Source: Jingyaoa shaoxingensis (GTDB lineage Bacteria; Bacillota; Clostridia; Lachnospirales; Lachnospiraceae). From it: a stretch of 64,000 nt of DNA. Below, one piece after another: positions 35,478 through 45,536 of this stretch; positions within the stretch are counted from its first letter, which is position 1; each line of letters starts with the position of its first letter. Under the pieces are notes generated by a model. That model was not told the DNA's origin and ran no database searches. It was given only the letters and a program-made list of their open reading frames with translations. Location: contig NZ_JACRSZ010000012.1 of assembly GCF_014385005.1 (NCBI RefSeq), forward strand, positions 53,173 through 117,172, written 5' to 3'. The translations under genes and the position numbers were made by a program.

Positions 35478-37304
35478 TCAATCATCAAGTCCCATTAAAA
35501 ACGGAGAATCCTTCAGGGGTTTTCCGTTTTTTTCCTTTATGGAACAGATACAGAGCTTTTCTGATGCACGCGTCATTCCTACATAAAACATCCGGCGTTC
35601 CTCTTCCACATCTGACTGCAGCACAGCTTTCTTATAAGGTATAATTCCTTCATTTACATCCAGAATGAACACATATGGATATTCCAGTCCTTTGGCACTG
35701 TGTAACGTAGAAAATGTTACCTGATTATCTGCTTTTTGTTCTTTTTGATTCTGTTCTTTCAGCATCTTCCCATATTCTTCAATATGTGCAAACCACTCTT
35801 GAACTGTTTTGAAACCTTTGGCACTCTCCTGTAACTGATCCAGAAATTCCAGCAGATCTTCTGCCTGAATCTTTCGGTAATCTGCATATTCCTGAAGATA
35901 ACCTTCATATCCGATCCCATGACGGATATAATTGATTGCTGTATATGGATCCATACGTCTAAGCACTGCCAGATCTGATTCCAATTGGTCTATCTTCTTT
36001 ATCATCCAGTATTTGTCTTCATAATATCGACGTACTTTTTCAAAATCTACTGTGCATTCATCCAGACATTCCCGTCCAATATACCGCTTCGGGCGATTCG
36101 CAATCTGTAAAATCACAGAACGGTCACGATCTCCCTCTGCCGCTTTCATATACGCAATGATATTTCTGGCAATCCAGTGCTCATAAATATTGGGTATGAC
36201 ATCACGCATATAAAACGGCACATTATATTCCATAAAACGCTGGGAAATTACCCGTGCGTCCATATTATTGCGATAAAGAACCGCCACTTGATCGTACCGT
36301 CCTCCATGACTGACATATTCTCTGATCTTTTTCATAATAAAGAGACTTTCCTGATTCTGATTCGGAAATTTCAGGAATTCAATTGGTTCCCCTTCTCCTT
36401 TCACCTCCCGGATCTCTTTATCGTAACGTGTCACATTCCTTCCAATGACTTTTGCCGCTGCTTTTACGACATTGCCAGGACACCGGAAATTATAATCCAG
36501 TATAATCTTGTGTACATCCGGATAAACTTTGGGAAATTGAAGCATAATCTCCGGCTTAGCTCCACGGAATCGGTAAATAGACTGATCATCATCCCCCACG
36601 ATGAACAGATTGTCTTCCGGCTTCGCAAGGAGCCGTATGATCTCATACTGCAATTTATTAATATCCTGGAACTCATCTATCAGGATATACCGGTACCGCT
36701 TCTGCCATCCGGCACAGATATCCGCCCTCTGAGTCAGAAGTTCCCATGTGCATACCAGAAGGTCATCGTAATCCAGAAGGTTTTTCTCTGTCATTTTCTT
36801 CTGATATTCCTGATAAATACGACGAAAGACCTCATCCGAAACCGATGAAGAATAATAATGTTCCAGTGGAATCTGTTCAGATTTTACAGTACTGATCTCC
36901 TGTGTCAGGCTTTTCAGCAAATCAGCTTCATCTTCCACATCCAGATCTATTTTAGAGATAATCTCTTTTAAAAATCCATAGCAGACCTCTTCCCCCGCAA
37001 TATTAGCTCCTGTCAGACCATAGGCATACTTCAGTATCTCAAAAAACACGGAATGAAAGGTGCCAAAACGTACCATTGTTCGCTGCTCTTTTCGCATCGC
37101 GAGAAACCGTTTTTTCATCTCTTCCGCTGCTGCCCTGGTAAATGTCACCACAAGAATATTTCCCGGATGGATACCATAGTGTTCAATCAGGTAATTGGTC
37201 CGGTGTGTGATGACGGTTGTTTTACCAGAACCAGGGCCTGCCAAAACCATGGCAGGCCCCTGAAAATGTGTAATTGCTTCTTTTTGTGCTTGTGTAAAAG
37301 CCAT
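35478..37304 (-). CDS. UvrD/PcrA-type ATP-dependent DNA helicase
   Basis: 608 aa from ATG 37304. SF1A motifs in order: Q-motif TQAQKEAI, I AGPGSGKTTVITHR, II ILIDEFQDIN, III GDDDQSIYRFRGA, V TFSTLHSAKGLEYPYVF, VI RRMFYVGMTRAS. Shorter than PcrA (about 730 aa), with a truncated 1B/2B region and no C-terminal tail, so probably a UvrD-like paralogue rather than the main PcrA. Its ribosome binding site is in the last codons of gltX. Confidence 0.92.
   Translation of the reverse strand: MAFTQAQKEAITHFQGPAMVLAGPGSGKTTVITHRTNYLIEHYGIHPGNILVVTFTRAAAEEMKKRFLAMRKEQRTMVRFGTFHSVFFEILKYAYGLTGANIAGEEVCYGFLKEIISKIDLDVEDEADLLKSLTQEISTVKSEQIPLEHYYSSSVSDEVFRRIYQEYQKKMTEKNLLDYDDLLVCTWELLTQRADICAGWQKRYRYILIDEFQDINKLQYEIIRLLAKPEDNLFIVGDDDQSIYRFRGAKPEIMLQFPKVYPDVHKIILDYNFRCPGNVVKAAAKVIGRNVTRYDKEIREVKGEGEPIEFLKFPNQNQESLFIMKKIREYVSHGGRYDQVAVLYRNNMDARVISQRFMEYNVPFYMRDVIPNIYEHWIARNIIAYMKAAEGDRDRSVILQIANRPKRYIGRECLDECTVDFEKVRRYYEDKYWMIKKIDQLESDLAVLRRMDPYTAINYIRHGIGYEGYLQEYADYRKIQAEDLLEFLDQLQESAKGFKTVQEWFAHIEEYGKMLKEQNQKEQKADNQVTFSTLHSAKGLEYPYVFILDVNEGIIPYKKAVLQSDVEEERRMFYVGMTRASEKLCICSIKEKNGKPLKDSPFLMGLDD
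35498..35533 (+). terminator. Terminator of the DUF1292 gene inside the helicase gene end
   Basis: AACGGA / TCCGTT stem around GAATCC...GGGGTT, followed by seven T's on the plus strand. The same bases encode the last residues of the opposing helicase. Confidence 0.7.
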
Positions 37305-37306
37305 AA

Positions 37307-38761
37307 TTATGCATTCTCCAGTTTTACAATCGCATCCTGTAAACGCTTCAGACTCTCTTCTTTGCCCAGTACTTCCATAATCTCTGTTGCACCGGCAGGA
37401 GTCATCTGCTTTCCGGAAACAGCAGTACGGATCGGCCACATTACATAACCATTCTTGTACTCATGTTCCTTTGCGAAACCTACCAGCAGTTCATAGAGAG
37501 CATCGTTGCTGTAATCTTCCTGTGCTTCCAGAACTGGTACAATCTCCTTTAATACTGCCAGAGAAGTCTCTGCATTGGTCTTCATCTTCTTGTGTGTATA
37601 CATAGCCACATCATATTCAGGAACTTCCTCAAAGAAGTCGATCAAAGGCATAATATCCGGAAAGATCTCGATACGTGTTTTTACCATAGCTGCGATCTTC
37701 TTAAAGTCCAGATCTCTTGTGACTGCTTTCTTCATATATGGAAGAGCCATCTCATAGAACCTGTCATCATCCATAGCCTTCATATATTCACCATTCATCC
37801 ATTTCAGCTTGTTGATATCAAATACAGCCGGTGACTTGCTCATATGATGATAGTCAAATACTTCCACCAGTTCTTCCAGAGAATAGATCTCTCTGTTTTC
37901 AGGCGGACACCATCCAAGAAGTGCCACGTAATTAATAATCGCTTCAGACAAAAATCCCTGCTCCAGAAGATCTTCATAAGAAGAATGACCACTTCTCTTA
38001 CTCAGCTTCTTGTGGTTCTCGTCAGTGATCAGCGGACAGTGTACATATACCGGCACTTTCCATCCAAATGCATTATAGAGTCTGTTATACTTAGGTGAAG
38101 AAGAGAGATATTCATTTCCTCTTACCACATGGCTGATCTCCATAAGATGGTCATCTACAACATTGGCAAAGTTGTAGGTTGGAAATCCATCAGACTTGAT
38201 CAGAATCATATCATCCAGTTCTGCATTCGGTACTTCGATCGTTCCATAAATATCATCCTCAAACTTGGTCGTACCTTCCTGCGGAACATTCTGCCGGATG
38301 ACATATGGTACACCTGCTGCCAGTTTAGCTTCTACCTCTTCTTTGCTTAAGTGCAGACAGTGCTTGTCATATACGGATATCTCTTTTCCTGCAACTACCT
38401 GCTTCAGAGATTCCAGTCTCGCTTTATCACAGAAGCAGTAGTATGCCTCTCCTTTTTCAATCAACAGCTTTGCATACTTCAGGTAGATTCCCTGCGCCTG
38501 ACGCTCGCTCTGTACATATGGTCCATACCCCTTGTCGATATCCGGGCCTTCATCATGCTTCAGTCCTGCATCCTCCAGAGTACGGTAAATGATCTCCAGC
38601 GCGCCTTCTACAAATCTTTCCTGGTCTGTATCTTCAATACGCAGAAGGAAATCTCCTCCCTCGTGCTTTGCAATCAGATATGCATATAATGCTGTTCTTA
38701 AGTTACCGACATGCATTCTCCCTGTCGGGCTTGGTGCAAATCTTGTTCTTACTTTACTCAT
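37307..38761 (-). CDS. gltX: Glutamyl-tRNA synthetase
   Basis: 484 aa class I synthetase. HIGH-type motif [25 protein letters not shown]-type motif [23 protein letters not shown] in the acceptor-binding part, and a C-terminal anticodon-binding domain. No T-box is visible upstream. It is followed at once by the helicase gene. Confidence 0.97.
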   Translation of the reverse strand: MSKVRTRFAPSPTGRMHVGNLRTALYAYLIAKHEGGDFLLRIEDTDQERFVEGALEIIYRTLEDAGLKHDEGPDIDKGYGPYVQSERQAQGIYLKYAKLLIEKGEAYYCFCDKARLESLKQVVAGKEISVYDKHCLHLSKEEVEAKLAAGVPYVIRQNVPQEGTTKFEDDIYGTIEVPNAELDDMILIKSDGFPTYNFANVVDDHLMEISHVVRGNEYLSSSPKYNRLYNAFGWKVPVYVHCPLITDENHKKLSKRSGHSSYEDLLEQGFLSEAIINYVALLGWCPPENREIYSLEELVEVFDYHHMSKSPAVFDINKLKWMNGEYMKAMDDDRFYEMALPYMKKAVTRDLDFKKIAAMVKTRIEIFPDIMPLIDFFEEVPEYDVAMYTHKKMKTNAETSLAVLKEIVPVLEAQEDYSNDALYELLVGFAKEHEYKNGYVMWPIRTAVSGKQMTPAGATEIMEVLGKEESLKRLQDAIVKLENA

Positions 38762-38886
38762 CTTGCTCTCCTCGATTCATTTCAAACATTCATGGTATCC
38801 GTTATCTCTTCGTAGGTACCATTCGCTCTTTTTATTCTATACGAATTCCGTCAAATAGTCTAGGACAAATTATTTCAAATTTACCC

Positions 38887-38915
38887 TTGCAATTATAATC
38901 CTTTTTGAGTATAAT
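38887..38915 (+). promoter_or_regulatory. Promoter for tRNA-Thr
   Basis: TTGCAA (38887-38892), 17 bases, TATAAT (38910-38915), 30 bases before the mature tRNA 5' end. Confidence 0.75.
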
Positions 38916-38945
38916 AACATACGTGTCAGAGTTCATCTGATATAA

Positions 38946-39018
38946 GCTTCTGTAGCTCAGCTGGTAGAGCGCCGCATTCGTAATGCGTAGGTCGCCGGTT
39001 CGAATCCGGCCAGGAGCT
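38946..39018 (+). tRNA. tRNA-Thr (anticodon CGT)
   Basis: 73 nt cloverleaf: acceptor GCTTCTG/CAGGAGC (one G-U), D arm GCTC...GAGC, anticodon loop TTCGTAA with anticodon CGT (reads ACG), T arm GCCGG-TTCGAAT-CCGGC, discriminator T. The outermost anticodon-stem pair 27-43 is C-U. CCA is not encoded; TTTTTT follows directly as a terminator. Confidence 0.93.
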
Positions 39019-39061
39019 TTTTTATTGCCTTTTTCTTTTCATATCTTACTATATTCAACAT

Positions 39062-39093
39062 AATTGGGAGACTCCACTTGGAGTCTCCCAATT
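39062..39093. terminator. Perfect 15-bp hairpin between tRNA-Thr and the L,D-transpeptidase gene
   Basis: AATTGGGAGACTCCA / TGGAGTCTCCCAATT with a 2-nt gap, just after the stop of the minus-strand transpeptidase gene. No strong T-run follows on that strand. Confidence 0.6.
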
Positions 39094-39095
39094 AC

Positions 39096-40625
39096 TTATT
39101 TATACAGAATAATAGGAAATCCTGCATCAATATAATCATAGATAGTTGCTGCTACCTGTGGCGGCAGATTGACGCATCCGTGACTGCCGTCTGTCTGATA
39201 AATGCTGCCGCCGAATGCACTTCTCCAGCTGGCATCATGCAGTCCCTGCCCATATACAAATGGCATCCAGTACTGTACATCTACCTCATATCCGTAAATA
39301 TCACTGCTTAAGGTCGCCGGATGTTCCGTATAAGCAATCGGATAAGATCCTTCATAAGTGGACCAGTCTTCCTGTTCTCCGGTCTTCTTGTTAATACCAA
39401 CCGGCTGACCGGTTACTACATCAGAATCCAGAATCTGCTGACCTTCATAGTAGAGCCACAGATGTTGACCTGTCAGATCCACTTCCACATATCCGTTTAC
39501 CAGGTCATCATCTCCATCTCGTCCATTCCCCGCCGTGGTATACACCGGTTCTCGGCTTACCGGCTGTCCACCTTCCAGATCTTTCACCAGTTGTTCATAT
39601 TCTCCGTCCTCGTCAATCCAGTAACCATATTCATTGTTCTCAATCACCACCTGATTGCCATTCGAAGTGGTAAAATTCCGCGGTACATACTGAGTATTGT
39701 ACTTTGCACTAAGTCCTGAAATATAGTCTCTCATGGCACTTTCATCCAATGTAATATTCTCATTATCTACTTTCACCCAGGATTGAATCGTTGCTGAATC
39801 CAGTACATCGGTCACCGATCCAAACTCATAGGTTACTTCTGCATTCTCATAACTTTCCAATTTACCGTTAAGTTCAGAAAGATGTGCCTTCAAGTCTGTC
39901 TGGTCCTCTGTTACTGCCGCTGTTTTGTATACATTTTCATCTACAGTTACCACTATTTTGGACTTCAGAAGATCTTCGCCGAAACTGGTATTCAGCTGTT
40001 CCTGTGTCTGATTTTGCAGCTTTACATCATCTATTTCCGTTCCCAGAACAGATGGTACTATCTCATACCGCCTGGTATCTTCATTATATGTTATGTAAGC
40101 ATCCGTAGATGAGACACGTGCCTGATCCGTGATAAGATTCTCTCCGGCAAACGCTTTCTTCATCTGTCCATCATTCCACTGTACCTGATATGGAACAGTA
40201 TAGTTCTTTTCTTCCTCAAATAAGATTTTACACGGTTCTCGATTGTCCTTCAGACGCTGCAATTCATTCTTCAGTGCCTCCTGATCCAACGAATAACCAG
40301 CATCTTTTAAGGAAACGCTGTATCCCTTTTTCCCATTTTCATCAAATTCTACTGTGGTATCTTGGAATTTTTCTTCCAGTTTTGTTGCTGCATCTTCTAC
40401 TGTCAGCCAGGATACATTCACTCCATATACCGAAATCTTACATCCCATGGTCTTGTCATCCATAATCCGGTCATAAGTACAATAACCGCCGACACCTGCT
40501 GCAGCCGCCAATATCACTGCGCCAATCCCAATGGCTATTCTCTTTCCTGCTTTTCCGGCCCTTTTTTTCTCCGGCACATATTCTCTTCTGTCTCTGTTTC
40601 TTCTTCCTCTTGATCTTTCAGCCAT
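39096..40625 (-). CDS. L,D-transpeptidase (YkuD) with PG-binding-type N-domain
   Basis: 509 aa from ATG 40625. Arg/Lys-rich cytoplasmic start, one membrane helix (about 28-50), an extracellular peptidoglycan-binding-4-like region (about 60-350), then the YkuD domain with DGSHGCVNLPPQVAA, where Cys is the catalytic nucleophile and SHGC the signature. Forms 3-3 cross-links and is usually beta-lactam tolerant. The ATG is 15 bases from AAGGGGG, a little far; longer in-frame extensions run into trmO and are not used. Confidence 0.92.
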   Translation of the reverse strand: MAERSRGRRNRDRREYVPEKKRAGKAGKRIAIGIGAVILAAAAGVGGYCTYDRIMDDKTMGCKISVYGVNVSWLTVEDAATKLEEKFQDTTVEFDENGKKGYSVSLKDAGYSLDQEALKNELQRLKDNREPCKILFEEEKNYTVPYQVQWNDGQMKKAFAGENLITDQARVSSTDAYITYNEDTRRYEIVPSVLGTEIDDVKLQNQTQEQLNTSFGEDLLKSKIVVTVDENVYKTAAVTEDQTDLKAHLSELNGKLESYENAEVTYEFGSVTDVLDSATIQSWVKVDNENITLDESAMRDYISGLSAKYNTQYVPRNFTTSNGNQVVIENNEYGYWIDEDGEYEQLVKDLEGGQPVSREPVYTTAGNGRDGDDDLVNGYVEVDLTGQHLWLYYEGQQILDSDVVTGQPVGINKKTGEQEDWSTYEGSYPIAYTEHPATLSSDIYGYEVDVQYWMPFVYGQGLHDASWRSAFGGSIYQTDGSHGCVNLPPQVAATIYDYIDAGFPIILYK

Positions 40626-40714
40626 AATGTTCTTTGTTGTCCCCCTTGTAACTTGCGCACAAAGCAGTAATATTTCTGCCTCAATCCAGATACTGCATTT
40701 TTCTTTAACCAGAT

Positions 40715-41413
40715 TTAACTCTGCTGTTCCCCAAGAAAGAGCACTCTGCACACAGTTAGTTTATCATCTTCTACTGTAAAATGTATATCTACATCTGCAA
40801 ATGCAATTTTATAAATCTGGTCTGCATGATTGTGATATGGTGGTCTGGGATCCTGCCGCAGCATCTCAATGGCACCATCCCGCTTAGATTCATCCAGCAT
40901 TTGCAGCCATTTCTCCGGAAAGTCCACTTCCAATACATGATCCTTTACTTTTGCTCCAAACCCGCTTCTGGCATTCGGATAAGCGTCTGCATAAGCCAGA
41001 TAAGGCTTGATATCATAAATCGGTGATCCATCCATCATATCAATTCCAGATACCGTCAACACCGGTCCCTCGGGTGTATCCAGCCGTATATCTTCAATTC
41101 TGACACAAGTCAATCCCACCGGATTCGGTCTGAATGGCGACCTTGTGGCAAATACACCCTTATGAATCTTTCCACCCAGACGAGGTGGTTTTACTGTCGG
41201 TACCCATTTGGTTCTTTTCACCTCTGAAAAGCCCCACAACAGCCATAGGTGAGAGTACTCTTCTATTCCTTTAAATGCTGCTGCTTTACGGTACTCCGGC
41301 TCCATAATAATCTTGCCTGTCAGGGATTCTGCAAAATTCCCCTGCCTTGGCAGCCCAAACTTAGTAGGAAAATCTGTTCGAATTCTCCCGATAATCTGTA
41401 ATTCCTGTTTCAT
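40715..41413 (-). CDS. trmO: tRNA (t6A37) methyltransferase TrmO (TsaA family)
   Basis: 232 aa. TsaA/YaeB fold: IGRIRTDFPTKFGLPRQ, WGFSEVKR, FATRSPFRPNPVGLTCVRI and GSPIYDIKPYL. Uses SAM to methylate N6 of t6A37 in threonine tRNA, which fits, by chance or not, the neighbouring tRNA-Thr. A short C-terminal domain (YHNHADQIYKIAFADVDI) matches the usual extension. Confidence 0.93.
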   Translation of the reverse strand: MKQELQIIGRIRTDFPTKFGLPRQGNFAESLTGKIIMEPEYRKAAAFKGIEEYSHLWLLWGFSEVKRTKWVPTVKPPRLGGKIHKGVFATRSPFRPNPVGLTCVRIEDIRLDTPEGPVLTVSGIDMMDGSPIYDIKPYLAYADAYPNARSGFGAKVKDHVLEVDFPEKWLQMLDESKRDGAIEMLRQDPRPPYHNHADQIYKIAFADVDIHFTVEDDKLTVCRVLFLGEQQS

Positions 41414-41419
41414 TTTTAC

Positions 41420-41779
41420 CTACTTCATAAATCGGTCAATTGCCTTATTTAACTCTTCAATTGCTTCCATATCCCCAGTCTCCACTGCATCCACCAGACA
41501 ATGCTGGATATGATCCTGCAGAATTACCTTTCCGGTATTGTTAATGGCCGATTTGACTGCGGATAGCTGAATCAGCACTTCACTGCAGTCTCTTCCGCTC
41601 TCAATCATCTTCTTGATGGATTCCAGATGACCAATTGCCCTGGAAAGGCGATTCAGCACTGCTTTGATCTGCTGCGGATCATGGGTATGTGTATGAGAAT
41701 GATGGCTATGTTCGATAACTGTCCCATCTTCCAGGATATGCTCGTGCGCTCCCTGTTCCTTTATGTGTTCTTCTGACAT
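41420..41779 (-). CDS. CsoR/FrmR-family metal-sensing repressor with His-rich N-terminus
   Basis: 119 aa. DUF156 four-helix repressor: LNRLSRAIGHLESIKKMI, then C-x-H-x-x-C type ligands (Cys in RDCSEVLIQ, HIQHC). The first ~35 residues are unusual: a His cluster HSHHSHTHTH. CsoR relatives sense Cu(I), Ni, sulfide or formaldehyde. No metal transporter is next to it, so the target is not evident; trmO follows after 6 bases. Confidence 0.88.
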   Translation of the reverse strand: MSEEHIKEQGAHEHILEDGTVIEHSHHSHTHTHDPQQIKAVLNRLSRAIGHLESIKKMIESGRDCSEVLIQLSAVKSAINNTGKVILQDHIQHCLVDAVETGDMEAIEELNKAIDRFMK

Positions 41780-41811
41780 GCCCGTTACCTTTCTGTTTTT
41801 CCGAATAATTA

Positions 41812-43068
41812 CTATGATTCTTTTATAGAATGAATAAACAAGCCACTTCTCAGCTTTGGCTCAAACCAGGTAGATTTAGGCGGCATCAGTCTGCCTGCAT
41901 CTGCCACAGCAAAAAGTTCTTCCATGGATGTGGGGAACATGGCAAATGCAACTCCACCGCACTGATCTGCCTGCCGCTCTAATTCCTCCAGTCCACGAAT
42001 TCCTCCCACAAAAGAAATCCGTTTGTCAGTCTTGGGATCCTGTATTCCAAGAACCGGATCCAGTATATACTGCTGCAGGCCGGATACATCCAGTCCCAAA
42101 ACCGGATCCTTGGAACAGTATGCTTCACGAATGCGCAGTTCATACCAGTTACCTTCCAGATACATGCCCAGCATACCTTTTTGCGATGGATGTATCTGCT
42201 GTCCTTCCGGCATCTTTCTGATCTGATAGACTTCTTTTATTTTTTCCAGAAATACTTCTTTTGTAAAGCCATTCAGATCAGATACCACCCTGTTATAGTC
42301 CATGATACAGAGTTCATTTTCTGCAAACAGGACAGACAGAAAATGATCTGATTCACTGCTCGCTCTGTATTCTCCATGCTCGGCCCGTTCCTTTCGACGT
42401 TTTAAAGATACTTTCACTGCAGATGCAGCACGATGATGTCCATCAGCGATATAGATCCGGGAAATCTTCTGAAATGCCTTCTGTATTTTGTCGATCTCAG
42501 TCTTATCATTGATTGTCCACCCTCGATGACGAATGCCATCCGGGGAAGTAAAGTCAAAAATCGTCTCTGACTCTTTTGCCTTTTTCAGAGTCTCTCCAAC
42601 AACCGGGTCATAGCGGTATGCCAGAAATATAGGACCTGTCTGAGCATCGCAGACATCTACATGACGAATGCGGTCAAGTTCTTTCTCTTCTCTGGTATTT
42701 TCATGCTTCTTGATCACTCCGTTCAGGTAATCATCCACATCTGCGCATGCTACCAGTCCGGTCTGCACCCTTCCATTCATAGTAAGCTCATAGACATAAT
42801 ACGCTTCCTGTGTATCCTGGATTAATTCTTTTTGTTCTACCAGTTCCCACAAAGTATCATGCGCTCTCTGGTATACAATGTCAGAATACATATCTGTGGA
42901 TTCTTCAAACTGTGTTTCTGCTCTGTCTATTCTAAGAAAACTTCGAGGCTCCCGCTGCACTTCTAATCTTGCTTCTTTTTCATCATAAACATCATAAGGC
43001 AATGCCGCAAAATGCTCTGTCAGAGAGTATTTCGGTCTGACTGCCCGAAATGCATAAATATTTGCCAT
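41812..43068 (-). CDS. DUF1015 family protein
   Basis: 418 aa from ATG 43068 (GAGG upstream). Family signatures: FRAVRPKYSLTEHFAALPYD, SFLRIDRAE, and YIADGHHRAASAVKVSLKRR. Often found next to serA/serC in Clostridia and Bacteroides, as here, hinting at a role around serine metabolism; the enzyme activity is unknown. Separated from serA by a terminator, so partly independent. Confidence 0.88.
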   Translation of the reverse strand: MANIYAFRAVRPKYSLTEHFAALPYDVYDEKEARLEVQREPRSFLRIDRAETQFEESTDMYSDIVYQRAHDTLWELVEQKELIQDTQEAYYVYELTMNGRVQTGLVACADVDDYLNGVIKKHENTREEKELDRIRHVDVCDAQTGPIFLAYRYDPVVGETLKKAKESETIFDFTSPDGIRHRGWTINDKTEIDKIQKAFQKISRIYIADGHHRAASAVKVSLKRRKERAEHGEYRASSESDHFLSVLFAENELCIMDYNRVVSDLNGFTKEVFLEKIKEVYQIRKMPEGQQIHPSQKGMLGMYLEGNWYELRIREAYCSKDPVLGLDVSGLQQYILDPVLGIQDPKTDKRISFVGGIRGLEELERQADQCGGVAFAMFPTSMEELFAVADAGRLMPPKSTWFEPKLRSGLFIHSIKES

Positions 43069-43157
43069 TTCTTTTTCCTCTGTTTGCTGTAACTTTCTGT
43101 ATCTGTTTTCATCTTTTGCAGATACAGCTTTTCCATTTATCATAGCACAGAAGTGTA

Positions 43158-43195
43158 CGAAAAAAAAGAGTTCCGGGAATTTTCCCAAAACTCTT
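43158..43195 (-). terminator. serA terminator
   Basis: GAGTT-GGGAA / TTCCC-AACTC stem then eight T's on the minus strand. Confidence 0.88.
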
Positions 43196-43203
43196 TTCCT
43201 GTT

Positions 43204-44364
43204 CTACAGAATACGGATTTTCAAAACACCCTGTATATTTTTTAGTTTATCGACTACTTCATCCGTTACCTGTGTGTCCAGATCAAATAATGAATATGCG
43301 TACTCACCTTTACTCTGATTTGCCATATTCGCAATATTCATATCTGCCTCACCAAGCACCGATGCAAACTGACCGATCATGTTTTTAATATTCTTATGAT
43401 TAATCGCTATACGGCATACTCCTTTGCATTTTCCCATATCACAGGTCGGATAGTTTACAGAATGATTAATGTTACCATTCTCCAGATAATCCATCACTTC
43501 TTTCACTGCCATCACTGCACAGTTATCTTCGGATTCACTGGTAGAAGCACCAAGATGCGGTGTCACAATACAATTTTTCACACTGGCGGTAGTCGGATTT
43601 GGGAAATCACTCATATATCGTCTGATCTTACCTGACTGCACTGCCTTTACCACTGCTTCTTCATCTACCAGAAGATCTCTCGCATAATTCAGAAGAATGA
43701 CTCCATCCTTCATCTGAGTAATGGCATCTTCATTAATCATCTTTTTTGTGCTGTCCAGAAGCGGCACATGAATGGTGATATAATCGCATTCACGGTAAAT
43801 GTCATTCACGTCTGTAATATGCGTAATCTGTCTGGATAGGTTCCATGCTGAATCTACTGATATATATGGATCATAACCATATACTTCCATACCAAGGTGT
43901 ACAGCGGTGTTCGCCACCAAAATACCAATTGCTCCAAGGCCAATAATACCAAGCTTCTTACCCTTGATCTCACTTCCTGCAAAATTTTTCTTTTCCTTTT
44001 CTGCCAGCTTTGCAATACCTTCATTACCACTTTCTGATCTTACCCAGTTAATGCCATCTACCAGATCTCTGGATGACATCAGAAGCCCTGCTATCACTGC
44101 CTCTTTTACTCCGTTGGCATTGGCTCCCGGTGTATTGAATACCACAATTCCCTGTTCTGCACAGCGCTCCAGTGGAATGTTGTTTACTCCGGCACCTGCT
44201 CTGGCAATAGCCGCCAGCTTATCGGAAAATTCCATATCGTGAAGTGCGGCACTGCGTACCAGTAATGCATCCGCTTCTTCTTTCTGTTCTGTCTTTACAT
44301 ATTTGTCTGTAAACTTCTGCAATCCAACTTCTGAAATTGCATTCATGCAGCTATACTGATACAT
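43204..44364 (-). CDS. serA: D-3-phosphoglycerate dehydrogenase
   Basis: 386 aa from ATG 44364 (GAGGAG upstream). NAD-binding GKKLGIIGLGAIGILVANTA, catalytic Arg/Glu/His region ARDLLVDEEAV and TPHLGASTSESEDN, and a C-terminal ACT domain (FASVLGEADMNIANMANQS). Short type without the intervening ASB domain. First step of serine synthesis. It starts 1 base after the serC stop. Confidence 0.94.
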   Translation of the reverse strand: MYQYSCMNAISEVGLQKFTDKYVKTEQKEEADALLVRSAALHDMEFSDKLAAIARAGAGVNNIPLERCAEQGIVVFNTPGANANGVKEAVIAGLLMSSRDLVDGINWVRSESGNEGIAKLAEKEKKNFAGSEIKGKKLGIIGLGAIGILVANTAVHLGMEVYGYDPYISVDSAWNLSRQITHITDVNDIYRECDYITIHVPLLDSTKKMINEDAITQMKDGVILLNYARDLLVDEEAVVKAVQSGKIRRYMSDFPNPTTASVKNCIVTPHLGASTSESEDNCAVMAVKEVMDYLENGNINHSVNYPTCDMGKCKGVCRIAINHKNIKNMIGQFASVLGEADMNIANMANQSKGEYAYSLFDLDTQVTDEVVDKLKNIQGVLKIRIL

Positions 44365-44365
44365 C

Positions 44366-45448
44366 TTACTTATTCTCCTCTTCAAACTTCTTCATAAATG
44401 CCACCAGAGCTTCCACCCCTTCGATTGGCATTGCATTATAAATACTGGCCCTCATACCGCCTACGGTACGATGTCCTTTCAGGTTCTCAAAACCTGCTGC
44501 CTGTGATTCTTTTACAAATTTGGCATCCAGTTCTTTGTTGCCTGTTACAAATGGTACATTCATCAGAGAACGGTCTTTTTTCTCTACTGTTCCACGAAAC
44601 ATCTCACTTTGATCAAGGAAATCATACAAAATTGCGGCTTTTTTCTCATTGCGTTCTTTCATAGCTTCCAGACCGCCCATCTTTTTGAGCCATTTAAATA
44701 CCTTACCGCATACATAAATGCAGAAGCAATTCGGAGTATTGTACATGGATCCGGCATCTGCATGCGTCTTGTAGGTCAGCATGGTAGGTGTTCCAGGAAG
44801 TACATCCTCTGTAATCAGGTCTTCTCTGATAATTGCGATAACCATACCAGCCGGTCCAATATTTTTCTGGACTCCGCCATATACGATTCCGTATTTTGTC
44901 ACATCAATTGGTTCTGACAGAAAGCAGGAGGATACATCAGATACCAGAAGCTTGCCTTTTGTATTCGGAAGCTCTTTATACTTTGTTCCATAAATCGTGT
45001 TATTCTCGCAGATATATACATAATCGGCATCTTCACTGATTGGCAGATCAGAACAATCCGGAATATAGGAAAATGTCTTATCCTCTGAAGATGCGATCTT
45101 ATTTGCCTTTCCGTATTTCTGTGCTTCCTGCCATGCTTTTTTTGCCCACTGTCCTGTTACAATATAATCTGCCACTCTGTTTTTCATCAGGTTCATCGGA
45201 ATCATCGCAAACTGCTGAGATGCTCCGCCCTGAAGAAACAGTACCTTATAGTTGTCAGGAATATGCATCAGATCACGTAAATCTTTCTCAGTTTCCTGAA
45301 TAATATCGTCGAACATCTTAGATCGATGGCTCATCTCCATAACTGACATACCGCAGCCTCTGTAATCCATCATTTCTTCTGCTACTTCTTTCAGTACTTC
45401 TTCCGGTAATACTGCCGGACCGGCTGAGAAATTGTAAACTCTGCTCAT
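44366..45448 (-). CDS. serC: Phosphoserine aminotransferase
   Basis: 360 aa. PLP enzyme that makes phosphoserine. VYNFSAGPAVLPEEVLKEVA, FLQGGASQQFAMIPMNL, SSCFLSEPIDV, and the PLP Lys in GVQKNIGPAGM. No serB in the window. Own promoter; serA follows. Confidence 0.96.
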   Translation of the reverse strand: MSRVYNFSAGPAVLPEEVLKEVAEEMMDYRGCGMSVMEMSHRSKMFDDIIQETEKDLRDLMHIPDNYKVLFLQGGASQQFAMIPMNLMKNRVADYIVTGQWAKKAWQEAQKYGKANKIASSEDKTFSYIPDCSDLPISEDADYVYICENNTIYGTKYKELPNTKGKLLVSDVSSCFLSEPIDVTKYGIVYGGVQKNIGPAGMVIAIIREDLITEDVLPGTPTMLTYKTHADAGSMYNTPNCFCIYVCGKVFKWLKKMGGLEAMKERNEKKAAILYDFLDQSEMFRGTVEKKDRSLMNVPFVTGNKELDAKFVKESQAAGFENLKGHRTVGGMRASIYNAMPIEGVEALVAFMKKFEEENK

Positions 45449-45493
45449 AATTTTTCCTCCTCATGTTTCTGACAGAAACTTTTTATGCTACTC

Positions 45494-45522
45494 ACTTTAC
45501 TCTTTCGTTAAGAATTTGTCAA
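45494..45522 (-). promoter_or_regulatory. Promoter for serC-serA
   Basis: TTGACA (45517-45522), 17 bases, TAAAGT (45494-45499). Confidence 0.75.
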
Positions 45523-45536
45523 CCTTTATTTGCCAG

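Noticed and set aside
43158..43195. Regulatory RNA switch between serA and DUF1015
   Set aside because: It is a plain stem plus eight T's, a standard terminator.
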